Positions 26,572 to 38,800 of a stretch of 64,000 nucleotides of DNA are shown here, piece after piece; the stretch's first letter is position 1; each line of letters begins with the position of its first letter. The stretch covers positions 43,844,001 through 43,908,000 of the forward strand of contig NW_027488365.1 of assembly GCF_051014445.1 (NCBI RefSeq), read 5' to 3'. The DNA is from Colletes latitarsis (taxonomy: Eukaryota; Arthropoda; Insecta; Hymenoptera; Colletidae). The notes beneath the pieces are model-generated. The model saw only the letters and a program-made list of their open reading frames with translations. It was not told where the DNA came from and searched no databases. Both the position numbers and the translations under genes were made by a program.

Positions 26572-29500
26572 GGATAACACCGGTTAGGTCTGGGTTATGC
26601 CCGCATATGGCGCATGATTTTGCCTTCCTCGCATACTTGTAGGCCAGATCCTGGGTTTTTTTCGTGTTTGAATCACGTAGTTATGTGGTAACACATATAA
26701 GCAGTCAATTAACCCTTGTTTCGATCCATATTTTGGAGGATAACACCGGTTAGGTCTGGGTTAGGTCTGGGTTATGCCCGCATCTGGCTCATGATTTTGC
26801 CTTTTTCGCAAACTTGTTGGCCAGATCTTGGGTTTTTTTCGTGTTTGAATCACGTAGTAATGTGGTAACTCACTGAAGCAGTCAATTAAACCTCGTCTCG
26901 CTCAGTATTTTAGAGGATAACACCGGTTAGGTCTGGCTTAGGTCTGGGTTATACCCGCATCTGGCTCATGATTTTGCCTTCTTCGCATACTTGTTGGCCA
27001 GATCCTGGGTTTTTTTCGTGTTTGAATCACGTAGTAATGTGGTAATACACTGAAGCAGTCAATTAAACCTGGTTTCGATCAATATTTTAGAGGATAACAC
27101 CGGTTAGGTCTGGGTTATGCCCGCATCTGGCTCATGATTTTGCCTTCTTCGCATACTTGTTGGCCAGATCCTGGGTTTTTTTCGTGTTTGAATCACGTAG
27201 TAATGTGGTAACCCACTGAAGCTGTCAATTAAACCTGGTTTCGATCAATATTTTAGAGGATGACACCGGTTAGGTCTGGGTTATGCCCGCATCTGGCTCA
27301 TGATTTTGCCTTCTTCGCATACTTGTTGGCCAGATCCTGGGTTTTTTTCGTGTTTGAATCACGTAGTAATGTGGTACCACACTGAAGGAGTCAATTAAAC
27401 CTGGTTTCGATCATTATTTTAGAGGATAACACCGGTTAGGTCTGGGTTAGGTCCGGGATATGCGCGCATCTGGCTTATACTTTCGCCTTTTTCGCAAACT
27501 TGTTGGCCAGATCATGGGTTTTTTCCGTGTTTGAATCACGTAGTAACGTTGTACCACACTGAGGCAGTCAATTAAACCTGGATTCGGACAGTATTTTAGA
27601 GAATAACACCGGTTAGGTCTGGGTTAGGTCTGGGTTATGCCCGCATCAGGCTCATGATTTTGTCTTCTTCGCATACTTGTTGGCCAGATCCTGGGTTTTT
27701 TCCGTGTTTGAATCACGTAGTAATGTGGTACCACACTCAGGCAGTCAATTAAACCTGGTTTCGATCAATATTTCACAGGATAACACCGGTTAGGTCTGGG
27801 TTAGGTCTGGGTTATGCCCGCATCAGGCTCATGATTTTGTCTTCTTCGCATACTTGTTGGCCAGATCCTGGGTTTCTTTCGTGTTTGAATCACGTAGTAA
27901 TGTGGTAATACACTGAAGCAGTCAATTAAACCTGGTTTCGATCAATATTTTAGAGGATAACACCGGTTAGGTCTGGGTTATGCCCGCATATGGCGCATGA
28001 TTTTGCCTTCCTCGCATACTTGTAGGCCAGATCCTGGGTTTTTTTCGTGTTTGAATCACGTAGTTATGTGGTAACACATATAAGCAGTCAATTAACCCTT
28101 GTTTCGATCCATATTTTGGAGGATAACACCGGTTAGGTCTGGGTTAGGTCTGGGTTATGCCCGCATCTGGCTCATGATTTTGCCTTTTTCGCAAACTTGT
28201 TGGCCAGATCTTGGGTTTTTTTCGTGTTTGAATCACGTAGTAATGTGGTAACTCACTGAAGCAGTCAATTAAACCTCGTCTCGCTCAGTATTTTAGAGGA
28301 TAACACCGGTTAGGTCTGGCTTAGGTCTGGGTTATACCCGCATCTGGCTCATGATTTTGCCTTCTTCGCATACTTGTTGGCCAGATCCTGGGTTTTTTTC
28401 GTGTTTGAATCACGTAGTAATGTGGTAATACACTGAAGCAGTCAATTAAACCTGGTTTCGATCAATATTTTAGAGGATAACACCGGTTAGGTCTGGGTTA
28501 GGTCTGGGATATGCCCGCATCTGGCTCATGATTTTGCCTTCTTCGCATACTTGTTGGCCAAATCATGGGTTTTTTTCGTGTTTGAATCACGTAGTAATGT
28601 GGTAACACACTGAAGCAGTCAATTAAACCTGGTTTCGATCAATATTTTAGAGGATAACACCGGTTAGGTCTGGGTTAGGTCTGGGATATGCGCGCATCTG
28701 GCTTATACTTTCTCCTTTTTCGCAAACTTGTTGGCTAGATCCTGGGTTTTTTTCGTTATTGAATCACGTAGTAGTGTGGTAATACACTGAAGCAGTCAAT
28801 TAAACCTCGTCTCGCTCAGTATTTTAGAGGATAACACCGGTTAGGTCTGGCTTAGGTCTGGGTTATACCCGCATCTGGCTCATGATTTTGCCTTCTTCGC
28901 ATACTTGTTGGCCAGATCCTGGGTTTTTTTCGTGTTTGAATCACGTAGTAATGTGGTAATACACTGAAGCAGTCAATTAAACCTGGTTTCGATCAATATT
29001 TTAGAGGATAACACCGGTTAGGTCTGGGTTATGCCCGCATCTGGCTCATGATTTTGCCTTTTTCGCAAACTAGTTGGCCAGATCTTGAGTTTTTTTCGTG
29101 TTTGAATCACGTAGTAATGTGGTAACTCACTGAAGCAGTCAATTAAACCTCGTCTCGCTCAGTATTTTAGAGGATAACACCGGTTAGGTCTGGCTTAGGT
29201 TTGGGTTATACCCGCATCTGTCTCATGATTTTGCCATCTTCGCATACTTGTTGGCCAGATCCTGGGTTTTTTTCGTGTTTGAATCACGTAGGAATGTGGT
29301 AACACACTGAAGCAGTCAATTAAACCTGGTTTCGATCAATATTTTAGAGGATAACACCGGTTAGGTCTGGGTTAGGTCTGGGATATGCGCGCATCTGGCT
29401 TATACTTTCTCCTTTTTCGCAAACTTGTTGGCTAGATCCTGGGTTTTTTTCGTTATTGAATCACGTAGTAGTGTGGTAATACACTGAAGCAGTCAATTAA

Positions 29501-31107
29501 ACCTGGTTTCGATCAATATTTTAGAGGATAACACCGGTTAGGTCTGGGTTATGCCCGCATATGGCGCATGATTTTGTCTTCCTCGCATACTTGTAGGCCA
29601 GATCCTGGGTTTTTTTCGTGTTTGAATCACGTAGTTATGTGGTAACACATATAAGCAGTCAATTAACCCTTGTTTCGATCCATATTTTGGAGGATAACAC
29701 CGGTTAGGTCTGGGTTAGGTCTGGGTTATGCCCGCATCTGGCTCATGATTTTGCCTTTTTCGCAAACTTGTTGGCCAGATCTTGGGTTTTTTTCGTGTTT
29801 GAATCACGTAGTAATGTGGTAACTCACTGAAGCAGTCAATTAAACCTCGTCTCGCTCAGTATTTTAGAGGATAACACCGGTTAGGTCTGGCTTAGGTCTG
29901 GGTTATACCCGCATCTGGCTCATGATTTTGCCTTCTTCGCATACTTGTTGGCCAGATCCTGGGTTTTTTTCGTGTTTGAATCACGTAGTAATGTGGTAAT
30001 ACACTGAAGCAGTCAATTAAACCTGGTTTCGATCAATATTTTAGAGGATAACACCGGTTAGGTCTGGGTTATGCCCGCATCTGGCTCATGATTTTGCCTT
30101 CTTCGCATACTTGTTGGCCAGATCCTGGGTTTTTTTCGTGTTTGAATCACGTAGTAATGTGGTAACCCACTGAAGCTGTCAATTAAACCTGGTTTCGATC
30201 AATATTTTAGAGGATAACACCGGTTAGGTCTGGGTTATGCCCGCATCTGGCTCATGATTTTGCCTTCTTCGCATACTTGTTGGCCAGATCCTGGGTTTTT
30301 TTCGTGTTTGAATCACGTAGTAATGTGGTAATACACTGAAGCAGTCAATTAAACCTGGTTTCGATCAATATTTTAGAGGATAACACCGGTTAGGTCTGGG
30401 TTAGGTCTGGGATATGCCCGCATCTGGCTCATGATTTTGCCTTCTTCGCATACTTGTTGGCCAAATCCTGGGTTTTTTTCGTGTTTGAATCACGTAGTAA
30501 TGTGGTAACACACTGAAGCAGTCAATTAAACCTGGTTTCGATCAATATTTTAGAGGATAACACCGGTTAGGTCTGGGTTAGGTCTGGGATATGCGCGCAT
30601 CTGGCTTATACTTTCTCCTTTTTCGCAAACTTGTTGGCTAGATCCTGGGTTTTTTTCGTTATTGAATCACGTAGTAGTGTGGTAATACACTGAAGCAGTC
30701 AATTAAACCTCGTCTCGCTCAGTATTTTAGAGGATAACACCGGTTAGGTCTGGCTTAGGTCTGGGTTATACCCGCATCTGGCTCATGATTTTGCCTTCTT
30801 CGCATACTTGTTGGCCAGATCCTGGGTTTTTTTCGTGTTTGAATCACGTAGTAATGTGGTAATACACTGAAGCAGTCAATTAAACCTGGTTTCGATCAAT
30901 ATTTTAGAGGATAACACCGGTTAGGTCTGGGTTATGCCCGCATCTGGCTCATGATTTTGCCTTTTTCGCAAACTTGTTGGCCAGATCTTGAGTTTTTTTC
31001 GTGTTTGAATCACGTAGTAATGTGGTAACTCACTGAAGCAGTCAATTAAACCTCGTCTCGCTCAGTATTTTAGAGGATAACACCGGTTAGGTCTGGCTTA
31101 GGTCTGG
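26572..31107 (+). repeat. Higher-order satellite block, copy 2 of the 7667-bp-offset duplication
   Basis: Partner of 18905-23440. Relative to copy 1 it has an extra monomer before 27257 and lacks one near 27690, so the net length is unchanged. Its right part overlaps the 3651-bp tandem duplication that starts at 28569, so the 3651-bp event is probably later than, or nested in, the 7667-bp one. Confidence 0.68.
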
Positions 31108-32219
31108 GTTATACCCGCATCTGTCTCATGATTTTGCCATCTTCGCATACTTGTTGGCCAGATCCTGGGTTTTTTTCGTGTTTGAATCACGTAGGAATGT
31201 GGTAACACACTGAAGCAGTCAATTAAACCTGGTTTCGATCAATATTTTAGAGGATAACACCGGTTAGGTCTGGGTTAGGTCTGGGATATGCGCGCATCTG
31301 GCTTATACTTTCTCCTTTTTCGCAAACTTGTTGGCTAGATCCTGGGTTTTTTTCGTTATTGAATCACGTAGTAGTGTGGTAATACACTGAAGCAGTCAAT
31401 TAAACCTGGTTTCGATCAATATTTTAGAGGATAACACCGGTTAGGTCTGGGTTATGCCCGCATATGGCGCATGATTGTGCCTTCCTCGCATACTTGTAGG
31501 CCAGATCCTGGGTTTTTTTCGTGTTTGAATCACGTAGTTATGTGGTAACACATATAAGCAGTCAATTAACCCTTGTTTCGATCCATATTTTGGAGGATAA
31601 CACCGGTTAGGTCTGGGTTAGGTCTGGGTTATGCCCGCATCTGGCTCATGATTTTGCCTTTTTCGCAAACTTGTTGGCCAGATCTTGGGTTTTTTTCGTG
31701 TTTGAATCACGTAGTAATGTGGTAACTCACTGAAGCAGTCAATTAAACCTCGTCTCGCTCAGTATTTTAGAGGATAACACCGGTTAGGTCTGGCTTAGGT
31801 CTGGGTTATACCCGCATCTGTCTCATGATTTTGCCATCTTCGCATACTTGTTGGCCAGATCCTGGGTTTTTTTCGTGTTTGAATCACGTAGGAATGTGGT
31901 AACACACTGAAGCAGTCAATTAAACCTGGTTTCGATCAATATTTTAGAGGATAACACCGGTTAGGTCTGGGTTAGGTCTGGGATATGCGCGCATCTGGCT
32001 TATACTTTCTCCTTTTTCGCAAACTTGTTGGCTAGATCCTGGGTTTTTTTCGTTATTGAATCACGTAGTAGTGTGGTAATACACTGAAGCAGTCAATTAA
32101 ACCTCGTCTCGCTCAGTATTTTAGAGGATAACACCGGTTAGGTCTGCCTTAGGTCTGGGTTATACCCGCATCTGGCTCATGATTTTGCCTTCTTCGCATA
32201 CTTGTTGGCCAGATCCTGG
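28569..32219 (+). repeat. 3651-bp tandem duplication, copy 1
   Basis: The sequence from 28569 repeats immediately at 32220 with a constant offset of 3651 bp. Markers: AACTAGTTGG (29068 and 32719), GGTTTGGGTT (29198 and 32849) and the rare GGTCTGCCTT (32141 and 35792). Copy 1 ends exactly where copy 2 begins, so this is a true head-to-tail duplication. A few single-base differences are visible, for example GATTGTGCC near 31468 against GATTTTGCC in copy 2. Confidence 0.82.
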
Positions 32220-35200
32220 GTTTTTTTCGTGTTTGAATCACGTAGTAATGTGGTAACACACTGAAGCAGTCAATTAAACCTGGTTTCGATCAATATTTTA
32301 GAGGATAACACCGGTTAGGTCTGGGTTAGGTCTGGGATATGCGCGCATCTGGCTTATACTTTCTCCTTTTTCGCAAACTTGTTGGCTAGATCCTGGGTTT
32401 TTTTCGTTATTGAATCACGTAGTAGTGTGGTAATACACTGAAGCAGTCAATTAAACCTCGTCTCGCTCAGTATTTTAGAGGATAACACCGGTTAGGTCTG
32501 GCTTAGGTCTGGGTTATACCCGCATCTGGCTCATGATTTTGCCTTCTTCGCATACTTGTTGGCCAGATCCTGGGTTTTTTTCGTGTTTGAATCACGTAGT
32601 AATGTGGTAATACACTGAAGCAGTCAATTAAACCTGGTTTCGATCAATATTTTAGAGGATAACACCGGTTAGGTCTGGGTTATGCCCGCATCTGGCTCAT
32701 GATTTTGCCTTTTTCGCAAACTAGTTGGCCAGATCTTGAGTTTTTTTCGTGTTTGAATCACGTAGTAATGTGGTAACTCACTGAAGCAGTCAATTAAACC
32801 TCGTCTCGCTCAGTATTTTAGAGGATAACACCGGTTAGGTCTGGCTTAGGTTTGGGTTATACCCGCATCTGTCTCATGATTTTGCCATCTTCGCATACTT
32901 GTTGGCCAGATCCTGGGTTTTTTTCGTGTTTGAATCACGTAGGAATGTGGTAACACACTGAAGCAGTCAATTAAACCTGGTTTCGATCAATATTTTAGAG
33001 GATAACACCGGTTAGGTCTGGGTTAGGTCTGGGATATGCGCGCATCTGGCTTATACTTTCTCCTTTTTCGCAAACTTGTTGGCTAGATCCTGGGTTTTTT
33101 TCGTTATTGAATCACGTAGTAGTGTGGTAATACACTGAAGCAGTCAATTAAACCTGGTTTCGATCAATATTTTAGAGGATAACACCGGTTAGGTCTGGGT
33201 TATGCCCGCATATGGCGCATGATTTTGCCTTCCTCGCATACTTGTAGGCCAGATCCTGGGTTTTTTTCGTGTTTGAATCACGTAGTTATGTGGTAACACA
33301 TATAAGCAGTCAATTAACCCTTGTTTCGATCCATATTTTGGAGGATAACACCGGTTAGGTCTGGGTTAGGTCTGGGTTATGCCCGCATCTGGCTCATGAT
33401 TTTGCCTTTTTCGCAAACTTGTTGGCCAGATCTTGGGTTTTTTTCGTGTTTGAATCACGTAGTAATGTGGTAACTCACTGAAGCAGTCAATTAAACCTCG
33501 TCTCGCTCAGTATTTTAGAGGATAACACCGGTTAGGTCTGGCTTAGGTCTGGGTTATACCCGCATCTGGCTCATGATTTTGCCTTCTTCGCATACTTGTT
33601 GGCCAGATCCTGGGTTTTTTTCGTGTTTGAATCACGTAGTAATGTGGTAATACACTGAAGCAGTCAATTAAACCTGGTTTCGATCAATATTTTAGAGGAT
33701 AACACCGGTTAGGTCTGGGTTATGCCCGCATCTGGCTCATGATTTTGCCTTCTTCGCATACTTGTTGGCCAGATCCTGGGTTTTTTTCGTGTTTGAATCA
33801 CGTAGTAATGTGGTAACCCACTGAAGCTGTCAATTAAACCTGGTTTCGATCAATATTTTAGAGGATAACACCGGTTAGGTCTGGGTTATGCCCGCATCTG
33901 GCTCATGATTTTGCCTTCTTCGCATACTTGTTGGCCAGATCCTGGGTTTTTTTCGTGTTTGAATCACGTAGTAATGTGGTAATACACTGAAGCAGTCAAT
34001 TAAACCTGGTTTCGATCAATATTTTAGAGGATAACACCGGTTAGGTCTGGGTTAGGTCTGGGATATGCCCGCATCTGGCTCATGATTTTGCCTTCTTCGC
34101 ATACTTGTTGGCCAAATCCTGGGTTTTTTTCGTGTTTGAATCACGTAGTAATGTGGTAACACACTGAAGCAGTCAATTAAACCTGGTTTCGATCAATATT
34201 TTAGAGGATAACACCGGTTAGGTCTGGGTTAGGTCTGGGATATGCGCGCATCTGGCTTATACTTTCTCCTTTTTCGCAAACTTGTTGGCTAGATCCTGGG
34301 TTTTTTTCGTTATTGAATCACGTAGTAGTGTGGTAATACACTGAAGCAGTCAATTAAACCTCGTCTCGCTCAGTATTTTAGAGGATAACACCGGTTAGGT
34401 CTGGCTTAGGTCTGGGTTATACCCGCATCTGGCTCATGATTTTGCCTTCTTCGCATACTTGTTGGCCAGATCCTGGGTTTTTTTCGTGTTTGAATCACGT
34501 AGTAATGTGGTAATACACTGAAGCAGTCAATTAAACCTGGTTTCGATCAATATTTTAGAGGATAACACCGGTTAGGTCTGGGTTATGCCCGCATCTGGCT
34601 CATGATTTTGCCTTTTTCGCAAACTTGTTGGCCAGATCTTGAGTTTTTTTCGTGTTTGAATCACGTAGTAATGTGGTAACTCACTGAAGCAGTCAATTAA
34701 ACCTCGTCTCGCTCAGTATTTTAGAGGATAACACCGGTTAGGTCTGGCTTAGGTCTGGGTTATACCCGCATCTGTCTCATGATTTTGCCATCTTCGCATA
34801 CTTGTTGGCCAGATCCTGGGTTTTTTTCGTGTTTGAATCACGTAGGAATGTGGTAACACACTGAAGCAGTCAATTAAACCTGGTTTCGATCAATATTTTA
34901 GAGGATAACACCGGTTAGGTCTGGGTTAGGTCTGGGATATGCGCGCATCTGGCTTATACTTTCTCCTTTTTCGCAAACTTGTTGGCTAGATCCTGGGTTT
35001 TTTTCGTTATTGAATCACGTAGTAGTGTGGTAATACACTGAAGCAGTCAATTAAACCTGGTTTCGATCAATATTTTAGAGGATAACACCGGTTAGGTCTG
35101 GGTTATGCCCGCATATGGCGCATGATTTTGCCTTCCTCGCATAGTTGTAGGCCAGATCCTGGGTTTTTTTCGTGTTTGAATCACGTAGTTATGTGGTAAC

Positions 35201-35870
35201 ACATATAAGCAGTCAATTAACCCTTGTTTCGATCCATATTTTGGAGGATAACACCGGTTAGGTCTGGGTTAGGTCTGGGTTATGCCCGCATCTGGCTCAT
35301 GATTTTGCCTTTTTCGCAAACTTGTTGGCCAGATCTTGGGTTTTTTTCGTGTTTGAATCACGTAGTAATGTGGTAACTCACTGAAGCAGTCAATTAAACC
35401 TCGTCTCGCTCAGTATTTTAGAGGATAACACCGGTTAGGTCTGGCTTAGGTCTGGGTTATACCCGCATCTGTCTCATGATTTTGCCATCTTCGCATACTT
35501 GTTGGCCAGATCCTGGGTTTTTTTCGTGTTTGAATCACGTAGGAATGTGGTAACACACTGAAGCAGTCAATTAAACCTGGTTTCGATCAATATTTTAGAG
35601 GATAACACCGGTTAGGTCTGGGTTAGGTCTGGGATATGCGCGCATCTGGCTTATACTTTCTCCTTTTTCGCAAACTTGTTGGCTAGATCCTGGGTTTTTT
35701 TCGTTATTGAATCACGTAGTAGTGTGGTAATACACTGAAGCAGTCAATTAAACCTCGTCTCGCTCAGTATTTTAGAGGATAACACCGGTTAGGTCTGCCT
35801 TAGGTCTGGGTTATACCCGCATCTGGCTCATGATTTTGCCTTCTTCGCATACTTGTTGGCCAGATCCTGG
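32220..35870 (+). repeat. 3651-bp tandem duplication, copy 2
   Basis: Second copy of 28569-32219. It ends near 35870, where GTGGTAATACAC replaces the GTGGTAACACAC found at the start of the unit. It contains two copies of a sub-unit of about 1.8-1.9 kb marked by GCATATGGCGCATG (near 33210 and 35117), so the duplication is itself built from smaller higher-order units. Confidence 0.8.
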
Positions 35871-38800
35871 GTTTTTTTCGTGTTTGAATCACGTAGTAAT
35901 GTGGTAATACACTGAAGCAGTCAATTAAACCTGGTTTCGATCAATATTTTAGAGGATAACACCGGTTAGGTCTGGGTTATGCCCGCATCTGGCTCATGAT
36001 TTTGCCTTCTTCGCATACTTGTTGGCCAGATCCTGGGTTTTTTTCGTGTTTGAATCACGTAGTAATGTGGTAACCCACTGAAGCTGTCAATTAAACCTGG
36101 TTTCGATCAATATTTTAGAGGATAACACCGGTTAGGTCTGGGTTATGCCCGCATCTGGCTCATGATTTTGCCTTCTTCGCATACTTGTTGGCCAGATCCT
36201 GGGATTTTTCGTGTTTGAATCACGTAGTAATGTGGTACCACACTGAAGGAGTCAATTAAACCTGGTTTCGATCATTATTTTAGAGGATAACACCGGTTAG
36301 GTCTGGGTTAGGTCCGGGATATGCGCGCATCTGGCTTATACTTTCGCCTTTTTCGCAAACTTGTTGGCCAGATCATGGGTTTTTTCCGTGTTTGAATCAC
36401 GTAGTAACGTTGTACCACACTGAGGCAGTCAATGAAACCTGGATTCGGACAGTATTTTAGAGAATAACACCGGTTAGGTCTGGGTTAGGTCTGGGTTATG
36501 CCCGCATCAGGCTCATGATTTTGTCTTCTTCGCATACTTGTTGGCCAGATCCTGGGTTTTTTTCGTGTTTGAATCACGTAGTAATGTGGTAACACACTGA
36601 AGCAGTCAATTAAACCAGGTTTCGATCAATATTTAAGGGGATAACACCGGTTAGGTCTGGGTTAGGTCAGGGATATGCGCGCATCTGGCTTATACTTTCG
36701 CCTTTTTCGCAAACTTGTTGGCCAGATCCTGGGTTCTTTCCGTGTTTGAATCACGTAGTAATGTGGTACCACACTCAGGCAGTCAATTAAACCTGGATTC
36801 GGACAGTATTTTAGAGAATAACACCGGTTAGGTCTGGGTTAGGTCTGGGTTATGCCCGCATCAGGCTCATGATTTTGCCATCTTCGCATACTTGTTGGCC
36901 AGATCCTGGGTTTTTTTCGTGTTTGAATCACGTAGGAATGTGGTAACACACTGAAGCAGTCAATTAAACCTGGTTTCGATCAACATTTTAGAGGATAACA
37001 CGGGTTAGGTCTGGGTTAGGTCTGGGATATGCGCGCATCTGGCTTATACTTTCTCCTTTTTCGCAAACTTGTTGGCTAGATCCTGGATTTTTTTCGTTAT
37101 TGAATCACGTACTAGTGTGGTGATACACTGAAGCAGTCAATTAAACCTGGTTTCGATCAATATTTTAGAGGATAACACCGGTTAGGTCTGGGTTATGCCT
37201 GCATATGGCGCATGATTTTGCCTTCCTCGCATACTTGTAGGCCAGATCCTGGGTTTTTTTCGTGTTTGAATCACGTAGTTATGTGGTAACACATATAAGC
37301 ACTCAATTAACCCTTGTTTCGATCCATATTTTGGAGGATAACACCGGTTAGGTCTGGGTTAGGTCTGGGATATGCGCGCATCTGGCTTATACTTTCTCCT
37401 TTTTCGCAAACTTGTTGGCTAGATCCTGGGTTTTTTCGGGTTCGAATCACGTAGTAATGTGGTAACACACTGAAGCAGTCAATTGAACCTGGTTTCGATC
37501 AATATTTTAGAGGATAACACCGGTTAGGTCTGGGTTAGGTCTGGGATATGCACGCATCTGCCATATACTTTCGCCTTCTTCGCATTCTTGTTGGCCAGAT
37601 CCTGGGTTTTTTTCGTGTTTGAATCAAGTAGTAATGTGGTAACACAATGAAGCAGTCAATTAAACCTGGTTTCGATCAATATTTTAGAGGATAACACCGG
37701 TTAGGTCTGGGTTAGGTCTGGGTTATGCCCGCATCTGGCTTATACTTTCGCCTTTTTCGCAAACTTGTTGGCTAGATCCTGGGTTTTTTTCGTGTTTGAA
37801 TCACGTAGTAATGTGGTAACACAATGAAGCAGTCAATTAACCCTGGTTTCGATCAATATTTTGGAGGATAACACCGGTTAGGTCTGGGTTAGGTCTGGGT
37901 TATGCCCGCATCTGGCTCATGATTTTGCCTTTTTCGCAAACTTGTTGGCCAGATCTTGGGATTTTTTCGTGTTTGAATCACGTAGTAATGTGGTAACACA
38001 TTGAAGCAGTCAATTAAACCTCGTTTCGCTCAGTATTTTAGAGGATAACACCGGTTAGGTCTGGCTTTGGTCTGGGTTATACCCGCATCTGGCTCATGAT
38101 TTTGCCTTCTTCGCAAACTTGTTGGCCAGATCCTGGGTTTTTTCCGTGTTTGAATCACGTAGTAATGTGGTACCACACTGATGCTGTCAATTAAACCTGG
38201 TTTCGATCAATATTTTAGAGGTTAACACCGGTTAGGTCTGGGTTAGGTCTGGGATATGCGCGCATCTGGCTTACACTTTCGCCTTTTTCGCAAACTTGTT
38301 GGCCAGATCCCGGGTTTTTTCCGTGTTTGAATCACGTAGTAGTGTGGTACCACACTGATGCAGTCAATTAAACCTGGTTTTGATCAATATTTCAGAGGAT
38401 AACACCGGTTAGGTCTGGGTAAGGTCCGGGATATGCCCGCATCTGGCTCATGATTTTGCCTTCTTCGCATACTTGTTGGCCGGATCCTGGGTTTTTTTCG
38501 TGTTTTTGGATCACGTAGTAATGTGGTAACCCACTGAAGCAGTCAATTAAACCTGGTTTCGATCAATATTTTAGAGGATAACACCGGTTAGGTCTGGGTT
38601 ATGCCCGCATCTGGCTCATGATTTTGCCTTCTTCGCATACTTGTTGGCCAGATCCTGGGTTTTTCTCGTGTTTGAATCACGTAGTAATGTGGTAACACAC
38701 TGAAGGAGTCAATTAAACCTGGTTTCGATCATTATTTTAGACGATAACACCGGTTAGGTCTGGGTTAGGTCTGGGATATGCGCGCATCTGGCTTATACTT

